Of a stretch of DNA of 64,000 bases, positions 1 to 7,763 are shown one piece after another; position 1 is the first letter of the stretch, and each line of letters starts with the position of its first letter. The position numbers and the translations under genes are program-made. The notes under the pieces are model-generated. The model did no database searches. It saw nothing but the letters and a program-made list of their open reading frames with translations, and had not been told where the DNA came from. Source of the DNA: Flavobacteriales bacterium (lineage in GTDB: Bacteria > Bacteroidota > Bacteroidia > Flavobacteriales_F > PHOS-HE28); contig JADJXH010000003.1 in NCBI GenBank assembly GCA_016715895.1, positions 806,001 through 870,000 of the forward strand, in the 5' to 3' direction.

Positions 1-1
1 C

Positions 2-1150
2 GGCCTCTTCCCCACCTGCCGCAACACGCTCACCGACCTGTGGCTGCCGCTGATCGGCTACCTCACCTTCTTCTGCGGGCTGCTGAACCTGCTGGTGGAC
101 GCGCGCGCCATGGAGAAGGTGGCGCGGGTGCTGTCGCCCGTGTTCCACCGCATCTTCCCCGACCTGCGGAAGGACCACCCGGCCTACGGGTTCATGACCT
201 TGAACTTCGCGGCCAACTTCCTGGGCCTGGACAGCGCGGCCACGCCCTTCGGCCTGAAGGCCATGGAGAGCATGCAGGCGGACAACCCCGACAAGGACCG
301 GGCGACCAACGGCCAGATCATGTTCCTGTGCCTGCATGCGGCGGGCCTCACGCTGCTGCCCACGAGCATCATCGGCTACCGGGCGGCCATGGGCGCGGCC
401 AACCCGGCGGACATCATGATCCCGCTGATCATCACCTCGTTCGTGGGGACATTGGCCGCGCTGTTCCTCGTGGCCTTCAAGCAGCGCATCAACCTGTTCA
501 ACCTGCCGGTGATGGCCTTCGTGCTGGGCATCAGCGTCATCATCGGCGTGCTGATGGCCTACATCACAAGCCTGACGGGCGTGCACAAGTTCCACTTCAC
601 GGACAACCTCAGCAACGGCATGCTCCTGGGCATCATCGGGCTTATCGTGGGCTTCGCCCTGTGGAAGGAGAAGCACTTCACCGAACAGGGCACCAACATG
701 TTCGATTCCTTCGTGCACGGAGCGAAGGACGGCTTCACCACGGGCCTGCGGGTGCTGCCGTACATGATCGCCATGCTGGCGGCGCTCAGCATCTTCCGCA
801 ACAGCGGGCTGATGGGCATCGTGATGGACGGGCTCTCGGCCGCGATGGCCGCGGTGGGCGTGGACAAGGCGGTGATCGACGCGGTGCCCGTGGCGCTGAT
901 GCGCCCCTTCAGCGCGGGCGGCTCGCGCGGCTTCCTGCTGGACGCCATGAAGACCTACGGACCGGACAGCCTCACCGGCCAGCTGGTCTGCCTGTTCCAA
1001 GGCGCCGCCGAGACCACCTTCTATGTGGTGGCCCTGTACTTCGGCAGCGTCAGCGTGAAGGACAGCAGGTACACGCTGTGGGTGATGCTGCTCGCCGACC
1101 TGGTCTGTGTGGTGACGGCGGTGTTCGTGTGCAGCATCTACTTCGGGTGA
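2..1150 (+). CDS. SpmA/SpmB-type nucleoside-recognition membrane protein (5' end outside window)
   Basis: The reading frame is open from the first bases of the window, so the N-terminus is missing and 382 codons remain. The visible protein is a multi-spanning membrane protein. One half resembles SpmA (around the NFAANFLGLDSAATPFG stretch) and the second half resembles SpmB (GAKDGFTTGLRVLPYMIAM, then RPFSAGGSRGF and FQGAAETTFY). This fused form, called spore maturation or nucleoside recognition protein, is common in non-sporulating Bacteroidota. Its substrate is not established, so the name should not be read as evidence of sporulation. The SET-domain gene follows closely on the same strand. 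Confidence 0.85.
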   Translation, partial: GLFPTCRNTLTDLWLPLIGYLTFFCGLLNLLVDARAMEKVARVLSPVFHRIFPDLRKDHPAYGFMTLNFAANFLGLDSAATPFGLKAMESMQADNPDKDRATNGQIMFLCLHAAGLTLLPTSIIGYRAAMGAANPADIMIPLIITSFVGTLAALFLVAFKQRINLFNLPVMAFVLGISVIIGVLMAYITSLTGVHKFHFTDNLSNGMLLGIIGLIVGFALWKEKHFTEQGTNMFDSFVHGAKDGFTTGLRVLPYMIAMLAALSIFRNSGLMGIVMDGLSAAMAAVGVDKAVIDAVPVALMRPFSAGGSRGFLLDAMKTYGPDSLTGQLVCLFQGAAETTFYVVALYFGSVSVKDSRYTLWVMLLADLVCVVTAVFVCSIYFG

Positions 1151-1196
1151 CCGGGCGGAGCCGGTGAAGCGCTTTCTTTGCGGCCCACTCACACCC

Positions 1197-1679
1197 ATGG
1201 GCAAGCCATACGCAGAGGACAAGATCGAGCGGCGCCGTTCCAAGATCCACGGCAACGGCGTGTTCGCCATCGCCCCCATCCGCAAAGGGGAGCTGATCGT
1301 GCAGTACAAGGGCAAAATGGTGACGCACGCGGAGGCCGACCGGCAGCACGGGGGGGATGTGACCAGCGGCCACACCTTCCTGTTCACGCTGAACGAGAAG
1401 TACATCCTCGACGCGAACGTGCGGGGCAACATCGCGCGCTGGTTGAACCACAGCTGCGCGCCGAACTGCGAAGCGCTGGTGCACGAGGACGAGGGGGGCG
1501 ACCCGAAGAAGGACAAGGTGATCATCGAGGCGCTCCGGGCGATCAAACCCGGCGAGGAGCTCACCTACGACTACGGCATCGTCCTGGAGGAGCGGCACAC
1601 CAACGCGTTGAAGCGGATCTGGGCCTGTCGATGCGGCTCGCCGAAGTGCACAGGCACCATGCTCAAGCCGAAGCGCTGA
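1197..1679 (+). CDS. SET domain protein-lysine methyltransferase
   Basis: About 160 residues with a complete SET core. The SAM- and substrate-binding motifs are visible: RSKIHGNGVFA near the N-terminus, NHSCAPNCEA in the middle and GEELTYDYG with the catalytic tyrosine. A post-SET cysteine cluster (CRCGSPKC) near the C-terminus presumably binds zinc with the NHSC cysteine. Family members methylate lysine side chains using SAM; the bacterial target is unknown. The ATG at 1197 is preferred because it leads straight into the domain. A GTG at 1164 in the same frame would add 11 residues with no domain match. The gene follows the membrane protein and precedes a promoter for the LolA-like gene. Confidence 0.85.
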   Translation: MGKPYAEDKIERRRSKIHGNGVFAIAPIRKGELIVQYKGKMVTHAEADRQHGGDVTSGHTFLFTLNEKYILDANVRGNIARWLNHSCAPNCEALVHEDEGGDPKKDKVIIEALRAIKPGEELTYDYGIVLEERHTNALKRIWACRCGSPKCTGTMLKPKR

Positions 1680-1695
1680 CGGCCGGGCGTCATCC

Positions 1696-1732
1696 TGGCA
1701 CGGCACTTGCCAAGGGGGTCGGCGTACTTTCG
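1696..1732 (+). promoter_or_regulatory. Overlapping sigma-54-type and sigma-A-type promoters before the LolA-like gene
   Basis: Bases 1696-1710 read TGGCAC-N5-TTGC, an exact match to the sigma-54 -24/-12 core. Bases 1725-1732 are TACTTTCG, a Bacteroidota -7 element lying six bases before the ATG. Either or both could drive the gene. A sigma-54 activator (37613-38953) is encoded in this window, but no link to this promoter is shown. Confidence 0.5.
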
Positions 1733-1738
1733 CGCCCC

Positions 1739-2389
1739 ATGAGAACCCTGCTGACCCTGTTGACCATCGGCCTGCTGGCCGCTCCCCCTGCCCACGCCCA
1801 GGACGACCCCCGCAGCAAGGCGGTGATGGACCGCCTGATCGCCAAGAACAAGGGGTACACGAGCTTCGAGGCCGACTTCAGCAGCCGCCTGGTGAACAAG
1901 GCCGGCAAGCTGGATGTGAAGCAGGAGGGCACCGTGAAGGTGAAGGGCAAGAAGTTCAACCTGGTGCTGGACAAGAACACGGTGATCAGCGACGGTGTCA
2001 CCCTGTGGACCTACAACAAGGAGGCCAACGAAGTTTCGCTGAACAGCGCCGCGGAGATGGACCAGGAGCTCGACCCCAGCAAGCTGTTCACGATGTACGA
2101 AACCGGCTTCAAGAGCCAGTTCGTCAGTGAAGCCCCCGACGCGGCCGGTGCGGTGGTCCAGACCGTGAAGCTGTTCCCCATCGATCCGACGAAGAAGCCG
2201 TTCCACACCGTGGTGCTTGTGGTGGACAAAGCCAAGGTGGAGCCCCGCAGCGTGCAGGTGCTCTACAAGGATGGGAACGAGGTCACCTACACGCTGAAGC
2301 GGTTCGCGCCGAACGTGGACCTGGCCGACGCGCTGTTCACCTTCGATAAGGCGAAGCACCCCGGCGTGGAGGTGAACGACCTGCGTTGA
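1739..2389 (+). CDS. LolA-like outer-membrane lipoprotein carrier protein
   Basis: This 216-aa protein has a Sec signal peptide (residues 1-20, ending near AHA-QDD). The mature part has the LolA/LolB-type half-barrel pattern: SFEADFSSRLVN followed by a strand-rich region with GTVKVKGKKFNLVLD and SDGVTLWTYNKEANEV. LolA shuttles lipoproteins across the periplasm. Bacteroidota carry several divergent LolA-like proteins, so the exact cargo is uncertain. The start is fixed by the signal peptide and by the -7 element six bases upstream, which would give an almost leaderless mRNA. A sigma-54-type promoter core overlaps this region. Confidence 0.82.
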   Translation: MRTLLTLLTIGLLAAPPAHAQDDPRSKAVMDRLIAKNKGYTSFEADFSSRLVNKAGKLDVKQEGTVKVKGKKFNLVLDKNTVISDGVTLWTYNKEANEVSLNSAAEMDQELDPSKLFTMYETGFKSQFVSEAPDAAGAVVQTVKLFPIDPTKKPFHTVVLVVDKAKVEPRSVQVLYKDGNEVTYTLKRFAPNVDLADALFTFDKAKHPGVEVNDLR

Positions 2390-2392
2390 TCC

Positions 2393-3826
2393 TCAGCGCG
2401 CGCGGACCGGTCGTCGGGCGGGGATGGCGGCCTCACGCCGGATGCGTTCCAGCTCGGAGGGCGGGACCCTGTGCTCGGGCCCGGGTTCAAGAGGGGGCAC
2501 CCAGCGCTCCGGATGCCCCAGGTCCGGCTGGATGGCAGCCAGATCCTCATCGGGCGGGAACAGGTAACGAGCAGGCCGCCCATTGTGGCGGATGATGATC
2601 TCCGAGGTGACGCGCACGTTCGGAAAGCCGCGCCTGGCCATCTCCTCCTTCATCCAACGAGCGAAGCGCACCGCCACCCGGGGGTCGTAGGCGCTCACGT
2701 TCGCCTGCATGTTGTTGATGAAGCGATCAAGCGCCACAGGTCGCTTGTTGCCCTGCTCATCGTGCACGAAATAGGCGATGCGCAAGGGGTCGCGGGTGGA
2801 CACCTTCATCCGCCAGCTGAACCGCTGGCCGATGCTCGTCCAGTCCACATCCCCGGGCAGCAGCAGCCAGCGTAGCGGGAACAGCAGCTGGAAGGTGAAG
2901 TACCCGGCGAGCAGCGCCAGCACGGTACCACGGACCGCAGGTGATGCCGGAGCGGAAGGCGCGCCGCCCGAACGCACTCCTCTGCGGTCCAGGAAGGCGG
3001 CCACCTCCTCGGGGTCGAAGAACAGGATGGTGGCGGCGATCATGAAGAAGGGGAAGACGCCAATATCGTCGAAGAGCAGGTGGTTGGTGAGGTTGAAGAG
3101 CAGCACGAAGGGCAGGATGTACCGACGGGAGCGCTTCCACCAGAGCAGGGGGCCGACGGCCAGGTCGAACAGGAGTCCGCCGTAGGTGAAGAAGGCCACG
3201 ACCGGCATGGAGGTGAGCAGCCCCTCCAACGCCCCACCGCGGGCGGCGGCCTCCAGGGCCGAGCGCATGGGCTGCATGTGAACGAGCCAATCCGGGTTCA
3301 TCTTGGCGATGCCGCCGTAGAAGTACACGATGACCACCTGCAGCCGGAGGGCCCACCAGCACCATCGGGGCACGGTCGTGCTGGTCATCCTTGCCTTGAA
3401 GAGCAGGCGGTCCAGGCTCCACGCGCGATGCGCGGGGATCAACGTGAACAGGAACGCAAGCAGGGCGAAGAGGTAGAAGTGGTTGTTGTAGATGCAGCGA
3501 TCGAGCAGCAGCACGTACGTGAAGCCCGCGAAGAACAGGACGGTGGCCACGCGATAGAGGAGACCGGCCGCGATCGCGAGCCTGCTGAACGCCATTGTGG
3601 CCAGGATGGCGTCCATGGCGGCCTTGCCGAATGGCCGCACCCAGGTGAAGCCCTCATAGGGGAACAGCACCTTCGGCCCCACCAGGCCCATGTCCACCAG
3701 CCGGATGCTGTGGTAATAGGACATCTCGTAGAAGAGCAGCCCGCCCATCAGGATGCGGAGCAAGGCCAGCGCACGGGCATCCGTGTGCTCGAAGAGTCGG
3801 TCGGTCCAGCGGGAAATGGCGGTCAT
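2393..3826 (-). CDS. HTTM domain membrane protein (vitamin K-dependent gamma-carboxylase-like)
   Basis: A 477-aa integral membrane protein with about eight predicted transmembrane segments. Motifs typical of the HTTM/VKGC fold are visible: LLRILMGGLLFYEM near the N-terminus, CIYNNHFYLFALLAF, the YFYGGIAKMNPDWL segment and FNLTNHLLFDDIGVFPFF. A soluble domain follows. Human gamma-carboxylase belongs to this superfamily, but bacterial members mostly lack an assigned reaction. The start at 3826 (MTAISRW) is chosen; a start at 3844 would add six residues. The gene ends three bases from the LolA-like gene (convergent) and is divergent from the OsmC gene. Confidence 0.8.
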   Translation of the reverse strand: MTAISRWTDRLFEHTDARALALLRILMGGLLFYEMSYYHSIRLVDMGLVGPKVLFPYEGFTWVRPFGKAAMDAILATMAFSRLAIAAGLLYRVATVLFFAGFTYVLLLDRCIYNNHFYLFALLAFLFTLIPAHRAWSLDRLLFKARMTSTTVPRWCWWALRLQVVIVYFYGGIAKMNPDWLVHMQPMRSALEAAARGGALEGLLTSMPVVAFFTYGGLLFDLAVGPLLWWKRSRRYILPFVLLFNLTNHLLFDDIGVFPFFMIAATILFFDPEEVAAFLDRRGVRSGGAPSAPASPAVRGTVLALLAGYFTFQLLFPLRWLLLPGDVDWTSIGQRFSWRMKVSTRDPLRIAYFVHDEQGNKRPVALDRFINNMQANVSAYDPRVAVRFARWMKEEMARRGFPNVRVTSEIIIRHNGRPARYLFPPDEDLAAIQPDLGHPERWVPPLEPGPEHRVPPSELERIRREAAIPARRPVRAR

Positions 3827-3894
3827 GGCGCATCCAAGATGCACGATCCGTCCCGAACCACCACGGTGCGCATGGGAACCCGCACCTTTGCAGG

Positions 3895-4311
3895 ATGGAG
3901 GAAGGAAGGCACCTGACCATCGGCGCGCGGCTCGACGGAGCCCCTTACACCACCCGCCTGACCATGCGGGGCCACACGCTGGTGGCCGACGAACCGCGGG
4001 AGGACGGCGGGCTGGACGAAGGTCCGCGGCCGCATGAGCTGCTCTGCAGCGCGCTGGCCAGCTGCACGCTGATCACCATGCGGATGTACGCCGACCGCAA
4101 GGGTTGGCCGCTCACGGCCTTGAGCGTGGAGACGCGGATGGACCGCACCTCGGCGCAGGGCGCGGTGGACACGCAGCTGCACTTGGACATCCGCATCGAG
4201 GGCGGGCTGGATCCGGACCAGCGCGCGCGGCTGATGCAGATCGCCACCCGATGCCCGGTGCACCGCACCCTGCTGAACCCGATCCACATCCACATCGCCG
4301 AACGACCATGA
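3895..4311 (+). CDS. OsmC family protein
   Basis: A 138-aa OsmC/Ohr-fold protein. The family pattern GPRPHELLCSALASCTLITMRM contains the usual peroxidatic-type cysteine, and a second cysteine sits in ATRCPVHRTL. Such proteins reduce organic hydroperoxides or act in thiol chemistry. The gene overlaps the next ORF by four bases (ATGA), so the two are probably translationally coupled. A -7-like element CACCTTTG at 3883-3890 lies four bases before the ATG, suggesting a leaderless mRNA. It starts a three-gene operon: OsmC, CDGSH protein and arylamine N-acetyltransferase. Confidence 0.87.
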   Translation: MEEGRHLTIGARLDGAPYTTRLTMRGHTLVADEPREDGGLDEGPRPHELLCSALASCTLITMRMYADRKGWPLTALSVETRMDRTSAQGAVDTQLHLDIRIEGGLDPDQRARLMQIATRCPVHRTLLNPIHIHIAERP

Positions 4312-4736
4312 GCGACAAGGAGCACACCTACACCAACGGCGAGGTCACCATCGTGTGGAAGGCGTCGTTGTGCACGCATTCGCGCCGCTGCTGGACCGGC
4401 CTGCCGGAGGTCTTCAAGCCCGGGGAGCGGCCGTGGATCAAGCCCGATGGCGCGGAGACCGCGCGCATCGTCGCCCAGGTGCGGCAATGCCCCAGCGGAG
4501 CCCTGAGCCTGCGCGACGAGGCCCCGACGGCGACACCGGCCGCAGCAGCCACATCCGGGGTCTCCATCGAGCTGAGCCCGAACGGTCCGCTGCTGGTGCA
4601 TGGCAAGGTGGTGGTGAAGCATCCGGACGGTCGCACGGAGGAGCGCGCCGAGCGCTGCGCGCTGTGCCGGTGCGGCCACTCGGGAAACAAGCCGTGGTGC
4701 GACGGGTCGCACCGCGCGCAGGGCTTCATCGGTTGA
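4308..4736 (+). CDS. CDGSH iron-sulfur protein with N-terminal mono-cluster ferredoxin-like domain
   Basis: A 142-aa two-domain protein. Residues 8-65 match the divergent 4Fe-4S mono-cluster domain (Fer4_19 type): CTHSRRCWTGLPEVF and later QCPSGAL. Residues 85-140 form a CDGSH zinc-finger-like domain, with CRCGHSGNKPWCDGSH giving the three Cys and one His ligands of a 2Fe-2S cluster. These proteins act as small electron-transfer or cluster-donating proteins; the partner is unknown. The ATG overlaps the TGA of the OsmC gene, and the NAT gene starts two bases after its stop. Confidence 0.88.
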   Translation: MSDKEHTYTNGEVTIVWKASLCTHSRRCWTGLPEVFKPGERPWIKPDGAETARIVAQVRQCPSGALSLRDEAPTATPAAAATSGVSIELSPNGPLLVHGKVVVKHPDGRTEERAERCALCRCGHSGNKPWCDGSHRAQGFIG

Positions 4737-4738
4737 GC

Positions 4739-5506
4739 ATGGACGTGCGGCACTACCTGGAACGCATCGGTTCACGCGGGATCGACCGCCCCGACCTGGA
4801 GAACCTGCGGCACCTGCACCGGGCGCATCTGCTGGCCGTGCCCTTCGAGAACCTGCACATCCGGGCGCGCATCCCCATCGAGCTCGATGTGGAGCGCCTC
4901 TTCGACAAGGTGGTGCGGCAGCGCCGGGGCGGCTTCTGCTACGAGCTGAACGGGCTCTTCGCCGAACTGCTGGAACGGCTCGGCTACACGCTGGCACGCG
5001 TGCAGGGCCAGGTGTACGAACAGCGCCGCCAGCGCTTCGGCCCACCCTTCGACCACATGGCGCTGCTGGTGACCGTGGGCGAGGACCGCTACCTGGCCGA
5101 TGTGGGCTTCGGCGACCTGTTCATGGACCCGCTGCCACTGCGGGTGGATGAGCCCCTGGTGGACAACGGGCGCACCTTCCGCTTCCACCACGATGGCTCT
5201 GGACAGCTGGTGCTGAAGCGCACGAACGGCCGCGGCGATGTGCCGGTGTACCGCTTCAGCACGGACGACCATCCCTTCGCGGACTTCGCCCCGATGTGCC
5301 GGCACCACCAGACCTCGCCGCACAGCCACTTCACCCAACGCACGGTGGTGAGCCTGGCCCGGGACGACGGGCGCGTCACCCTCACGGAGCGACGCACCAT
5401 CCTCACGCGCAACGGTTCGCGCGAGGAACGCAGCCACGACGAGACCGGGTTCCGCGAGGCGCTGTGGACGCATTTCGGGATGACGGTGCCGGAAGCCTTC
5501 CTCTGA
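4739..5506 (+). CDS. nat: Arylamine N-acetyltransferase
   Basis: A 255-aa cytoplasmic enzyme transferring acetyl groups from acetyl-CoA to arylamines or hydrazines. The catalytic triad is visible in order: Cys in RRGGFCYELNGLF (around residue 67), His in PPFDHMALLV (around 105) and Asp in LADVGFGDLF (around 120). Length and motif spacing match the family. It is third in the OsmC-CDGSH operon with a two-base gap. The natural substrate cannot be read from sequence. The start ATG comes immediately after the upstream stop codon. Confidence 0.92.
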   Translation: MDVRHYLERIGSRGIDRPDLENLRHLHRAHLLAVPFENLHIRARIPIELDVERLFDKVVRQRRGGFCYELNGLFAELLERLGYTLARVQGQVYEQRRQRFGPPFDHMALLVTVGEDRYLADVGFGDLFMDPLPLRVDEPLVDNGRTFRFHHDGSGQLVLKRTNGRGDVPVYRFSTDDHPFADFAPMCRHHQTSPHSHFTQRTVVSLARDDGRVTLTERRTILTRNGSREERSHDETGFREALWTHFGMTVPEAFL

Positions 5507-5548
5507 GCAAGAGGGCGTCGGCTACTTTTGCCCGCCTTATCCCACCCC

Positions 5549-6205
5549 ATGGAGATCATCCAGGAGTTCTGGTATTTCATCACGCACCTCAACGAGACCC
5601 TGCCGGTCTTCATCCACGATCACGGCGCATGGATCTACGCCCTGTTGTTCGGGATCATCTTCGTGGAGACCGGTCTGGTGGTGATGCCTTTCCTGCCGGG
5701 CGATTCGCTCCTCTTTGTGGCGGGCACGCTGGCCGCAGGCGGCATGCTGGACCTGGGCCTTCTCATCGCCCTGCTCTTTGTGGCGGCGGTGCTGGGCGAC
5801 AACATCAACTACGCTGTGGGCCGCTGGTTCGGGGAACACGTGGTGGGCTGGAAGCTCTTCGGCCGGGCCTTGGTGCGACCCAAGGACCTGGACAAGACGC
5901 ACGCCTATTTCGAGAAGTACGGGGTGAAGACGATCATCATCGCGCGGTTCATCCCCATCGTGCGCACCATCACCCCCTTCGTGGCCGGCGTGGGTGCCAT
6001 GGACTACCGGCGGAAGTTCCTGCCCTACGATGTGCTGGGCGGCGCGCTGTGGATCGGCCTGTTGACGCTGCTGGGCTACCTCTTCGGCAACCTGCCCTTC
6101 GTGCAGAAGCACTACGAAACGGTGATCCTGGGCATCATCGGGTTGAGCGTTCTGCCCATGGTGGTGGAACTGATCCGCCAGCGGCTCAATAACCCGGCCG
6201 GTTGA
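5549..6205 (+). CDS. DedA family (VTT/SNARE-associated) membrane protein
   Basis: A 218-aa polytopic inner-membrane protein. It has the DedA hallmarks FVETGLVVMPFLPGDSLLF, GDNINYAVGRWFG, and the re-entrant FIPIVRTITPFVAGVGAM segment with the conserved arginine. DedA proteins act in undecaprenyl-phosphate or lipid translocation and membrane homeostasis. A -7 element TACTTTTG lies at 5523-5530, giving a leader of roughly 15 bases. The TTG at 5528 is in frame but falls inside the -7 element, so the ATG at 5549 is chosen. The stop codon overlaps the proposed aroE start. Confidence 0.9.
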   Translation: MEIIQEFWYFITHLNETLPVFIHDHGAWIYALLFGIIFVETGLVVMPFLPGDSLLFVAGTLAAGGMLDLGLLIALLFVAAVLGDNINYAVGRWFGEHVVGWKLFGRALVRPKDLDKTHAYFEKYGVKTIIIARFIPIVRTITPFVAGVGAMDYRRKFLPYDVLGGALWIGLLTLLGYLFGNLPFVQKHYETVILGIIGLSVLPMVVELIRQRLNNPAG

Positions 6206-6975
6206 GCGTTGAGCACCGCGTGGCACAGTACGGGTTGATCGGCCGCTCGCTCGGCCATTCGCGCTCTCCGGAGCTTTTCGCGTCCATCTTCGCCCGCGAA
6301 GGCCAGCCCGACGCGCAGTACGAGTTGTTCGAGCTGGACCAGGTGGATGAACTGCCCGGGCTCCTCGCAGCGCGCCCCGCGCTCCGCGGCTTGAACGTCA
6401 CCATCCCCTACAAACAGGCGGTGATCCCGCTCCTGCACGGGCTGAGCGCCGAGGCGTCGGCCGTGGGCGCGGTGAACTGCATCCGGATCCGGAATGGTCA
6501 TTGGATCGGCCACAACACGGACATCGATGGGTTCCGGGCCTTGATCGGTCCGCACCTGGGCACGGTGCTGGGACATGGCGGCACCGTACGGCCGCGTGCG
6601 TTGGTGCTCGGCAGCGGCGGTGCGAGCCGGGCCGTGGCCTACGTGCTGCGCGAACTCGGTCTACGGTTCCGGGTGGTGAGCCGCAGCCGCGAGCGGGGTG
6701 ACCTCACCTGGGATCTGGTGGACCGCACCGTGGTGGGTGTGTGCCGCTTGATCATCAACACCACGCCGCTGGGCATGTGGCCAAAGGAGGACGAAGCCCC
6801 TGCCCTGCCCTACGAGGCGCTCACGGAGCAACACCACCTCATTGACCTGGTGTACAATCCGGAGGAGACTCTTTTTCTGCGGCGCGGCCGGGAGGCCGGC
6901 GCGGCGGTGGAGAACGGTATGGTGATGCTGCGGGAGCAGGCGGAGGCGGCGTGGCGGTTCTGGGGTGGAGCCTGA
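6202..6975 (+). CDS. aroE: Shikimate 5-dehydrogenase
   Basis: A 257-aa NADP-dependent enzyme reducing 3-dehydroshikimate to shikimate in aromatic amino acid synthesis. Visible motifs: YGLIGRSLGHSRSP (substrate site), NVTIPYKQ with the catalytic Lys, NTDIDGF with the catalytic Asp, GSGGASRAV (nucleotide-binding loop) and INTTPLGMWP. The likely start is the TTG at 6202, overlapping the DedA stop. A GTG at 6220 giving MAQYGLIG is also credible. It is probably co-transcribed with dedA. A 353-bp intergenic region with palindromes follows. Confidence 0.92.
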   Translation: MSVEHRVAQYGLIGRSLGHSRSPELFASIFAREGQPDAQYELFELDQVDELPGLLAARPALRGLNVTIPYKQAVIPLLHGLSAEASAVGAVNCIRIRNGHWIGHNTDIDGFRALIGPHLGTVLGHGGTVRPRALVLGSGGASRAVAYVLRELGLRFRVVSRSRERGDLTWDLVDRTVVGVCRLIINTTPLGMWPKEDEAPALPYEALTEQHHLIDLVYNPEETLFLRRGREAGAAVENGMVMLREQAEAAWRFWGGA

Positions 6976-6986
6976 ACGCAGTAAAC

Positions 6987-7006
6987 GTATGCATGGCCAT
7001 ACATAT
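6987..7006. promoter_or_regulatory. Palindrome copy 1 (TATGYATGG/CCATACATA type)
   Basis: Twenty bases read GTATGCATGGCCATACATAT. The arms match except at two positions. The sequence is close to the perfect palindrome at 7118-7137, so the pair probably binds one dimeric protein or two cooperating dimers. No regulator can be assigned from sequence. Confidence 0.5.
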
Positions 7007-7117
7007 GTCCAGAAAAAGGATTTCATAAGTCCCTCACGTTCATGGTGTTGCAGAAACAGCCCTTCGGTCGGTGCGACTGATTATTGCGCTATTAATTTGA
7101 TAATCAAGGCCTTGAAT

Positions 7118-7137
7118 GTATGTATGGCCATACATAC
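7118..7137. promoter_or_regulatory. Palindrome copy 2, perfect 20-bp inverted repeat
   Basis: The bases GTATGTATGGCCATACATAC form a perfect two-fold palindrome with no spacer. Copy 1 lies 131 bp upstream, about 12.5 helical turns away. It lies about 190 bp before the Rrf2 gene. Confidence 0.55.
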
Positions 7138-7328
7138 TTCCTGAGCCCTCCACTCCAAGGCTGATCAGGAACCAACACGTGGCCATCTCCGATCAGATAA
7201 CCGACCCGTTGCCTGACCAACCCAACATCGCCACTGCGCCTGGCCCGACCCACCTCATGGCGTGTTGCTTCCAATAGCCTGACCGCCCGCATCTCCACCC
7301 CCACGCCCACCCCCTATTTTCGCGCCCG

Positions 7329-7763
7329 ATGTTCTCAAAGGCCTGCGAATACGGCATCCGCGCCGCAGTGTGCATCGCAGGTTGCGGCCGGGATGGTGAG
7401 CGGTTGAGCCTCAAGGCCATCGCCGAACGAACGGACAGTCCCGAGGCCTTCACGGCCAAGATCCTTCAAAAGCTCGTGCATTCTGGGCTCGTGCGCTCCG
7501 TCAAAGGTCCTGGTGGAGGATTCAGCATCTCGGAACCCGATGCACGCCGCATCCGGCTCAGCCAGATCGTCGCCTGCATCGACGGCGATGCGATCTACCG
7601 CGGTTGCGCCCTGGGACTTCCCCAGTGCAACGCCCGGAAACCCTGCCCGCTTCACGACAGTTTCCTGCAGGTGCGCGAGGATCTGCGGCACGTGCTGGAG
7701 AACACCAGCCTGCATGACCTGGTGATCGGTCTGCAGGAGGGACGCACCGTGCTCAAGCGCTGA
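7329..7763 (+). CDS. Rrf2 family transcriptional regulator (copy 1)
   Basis: A 144-aa Rrf2-type repressor. The N-terminal winged helix-turn-helix is clear (MFSKACEYGIRAA, then SPEAFTAKILQKLVHSGLV and the KGPGGGFSI wing). A C-terminal cluster-binding loop holds three cysteines (RGCALGLPQCNARKPC), the pattern used by IscR/NsrR-type members for an Fe-S cluster. It is closely similar to the Rrf2 gene at 30437-30871. A -7 element sits six bases before the ATG, so the message is probably leaderless. Its 3' end overlaps the convergent norB-like gene by 11 bases. NO or Fe-S status sensing is a family-based inference. Confidence 0.88.
   Translation: MFSKACEYGIRAAVCIAGCGRDGERLSLKAIAERTDSPEAFTAKILQKLVHSGLVRSVKGPGGGFSISEPDARRIRLSQIVACIDGDAIYRGCALGLPQCNARKPCPLHDSFLQVREDLRHVLENTSLHDLVIGLQEGRTVLKR

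Larger units (their letters stand above)
6976..7328. other. Intergenic region with paired palindromes, no gene seen
   Basis: These 353 bases hold no convincing ORF or RNA gene. The region is AT-richer than its surroundings. It contains two related 20-bp palindromes 131 bp apart (6987-7006 and 7118-7137), a TTGAT-A-ATCAA palindrome at 7097-7107, and the -7 element TATTTTCG (7315-7322) of the Rrf2 gene, six bases before its ATG. A TGAC half-site at 7280-7283 sits where the Crp/Fnr-type sites lie at other promoters of the window, but its second half is missing. Confidence 0.6.

Noticed and set aside
40..1167. Long alternative-frame ORFs across the SpmA/B, polyferredoxin, RND and NrdJ genes
   Set aside because: High GC makes long shadow frames. 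They are low-complexity in composition (Arg, His, Pro, Gly runs) and overlap clear protein families.
7280..7291. Crp/Fnr-type half-site before Rrf2 copy 1
   Set aside because: Only the TGAC half is present. The position is right but the evidence is too thin for a feature.
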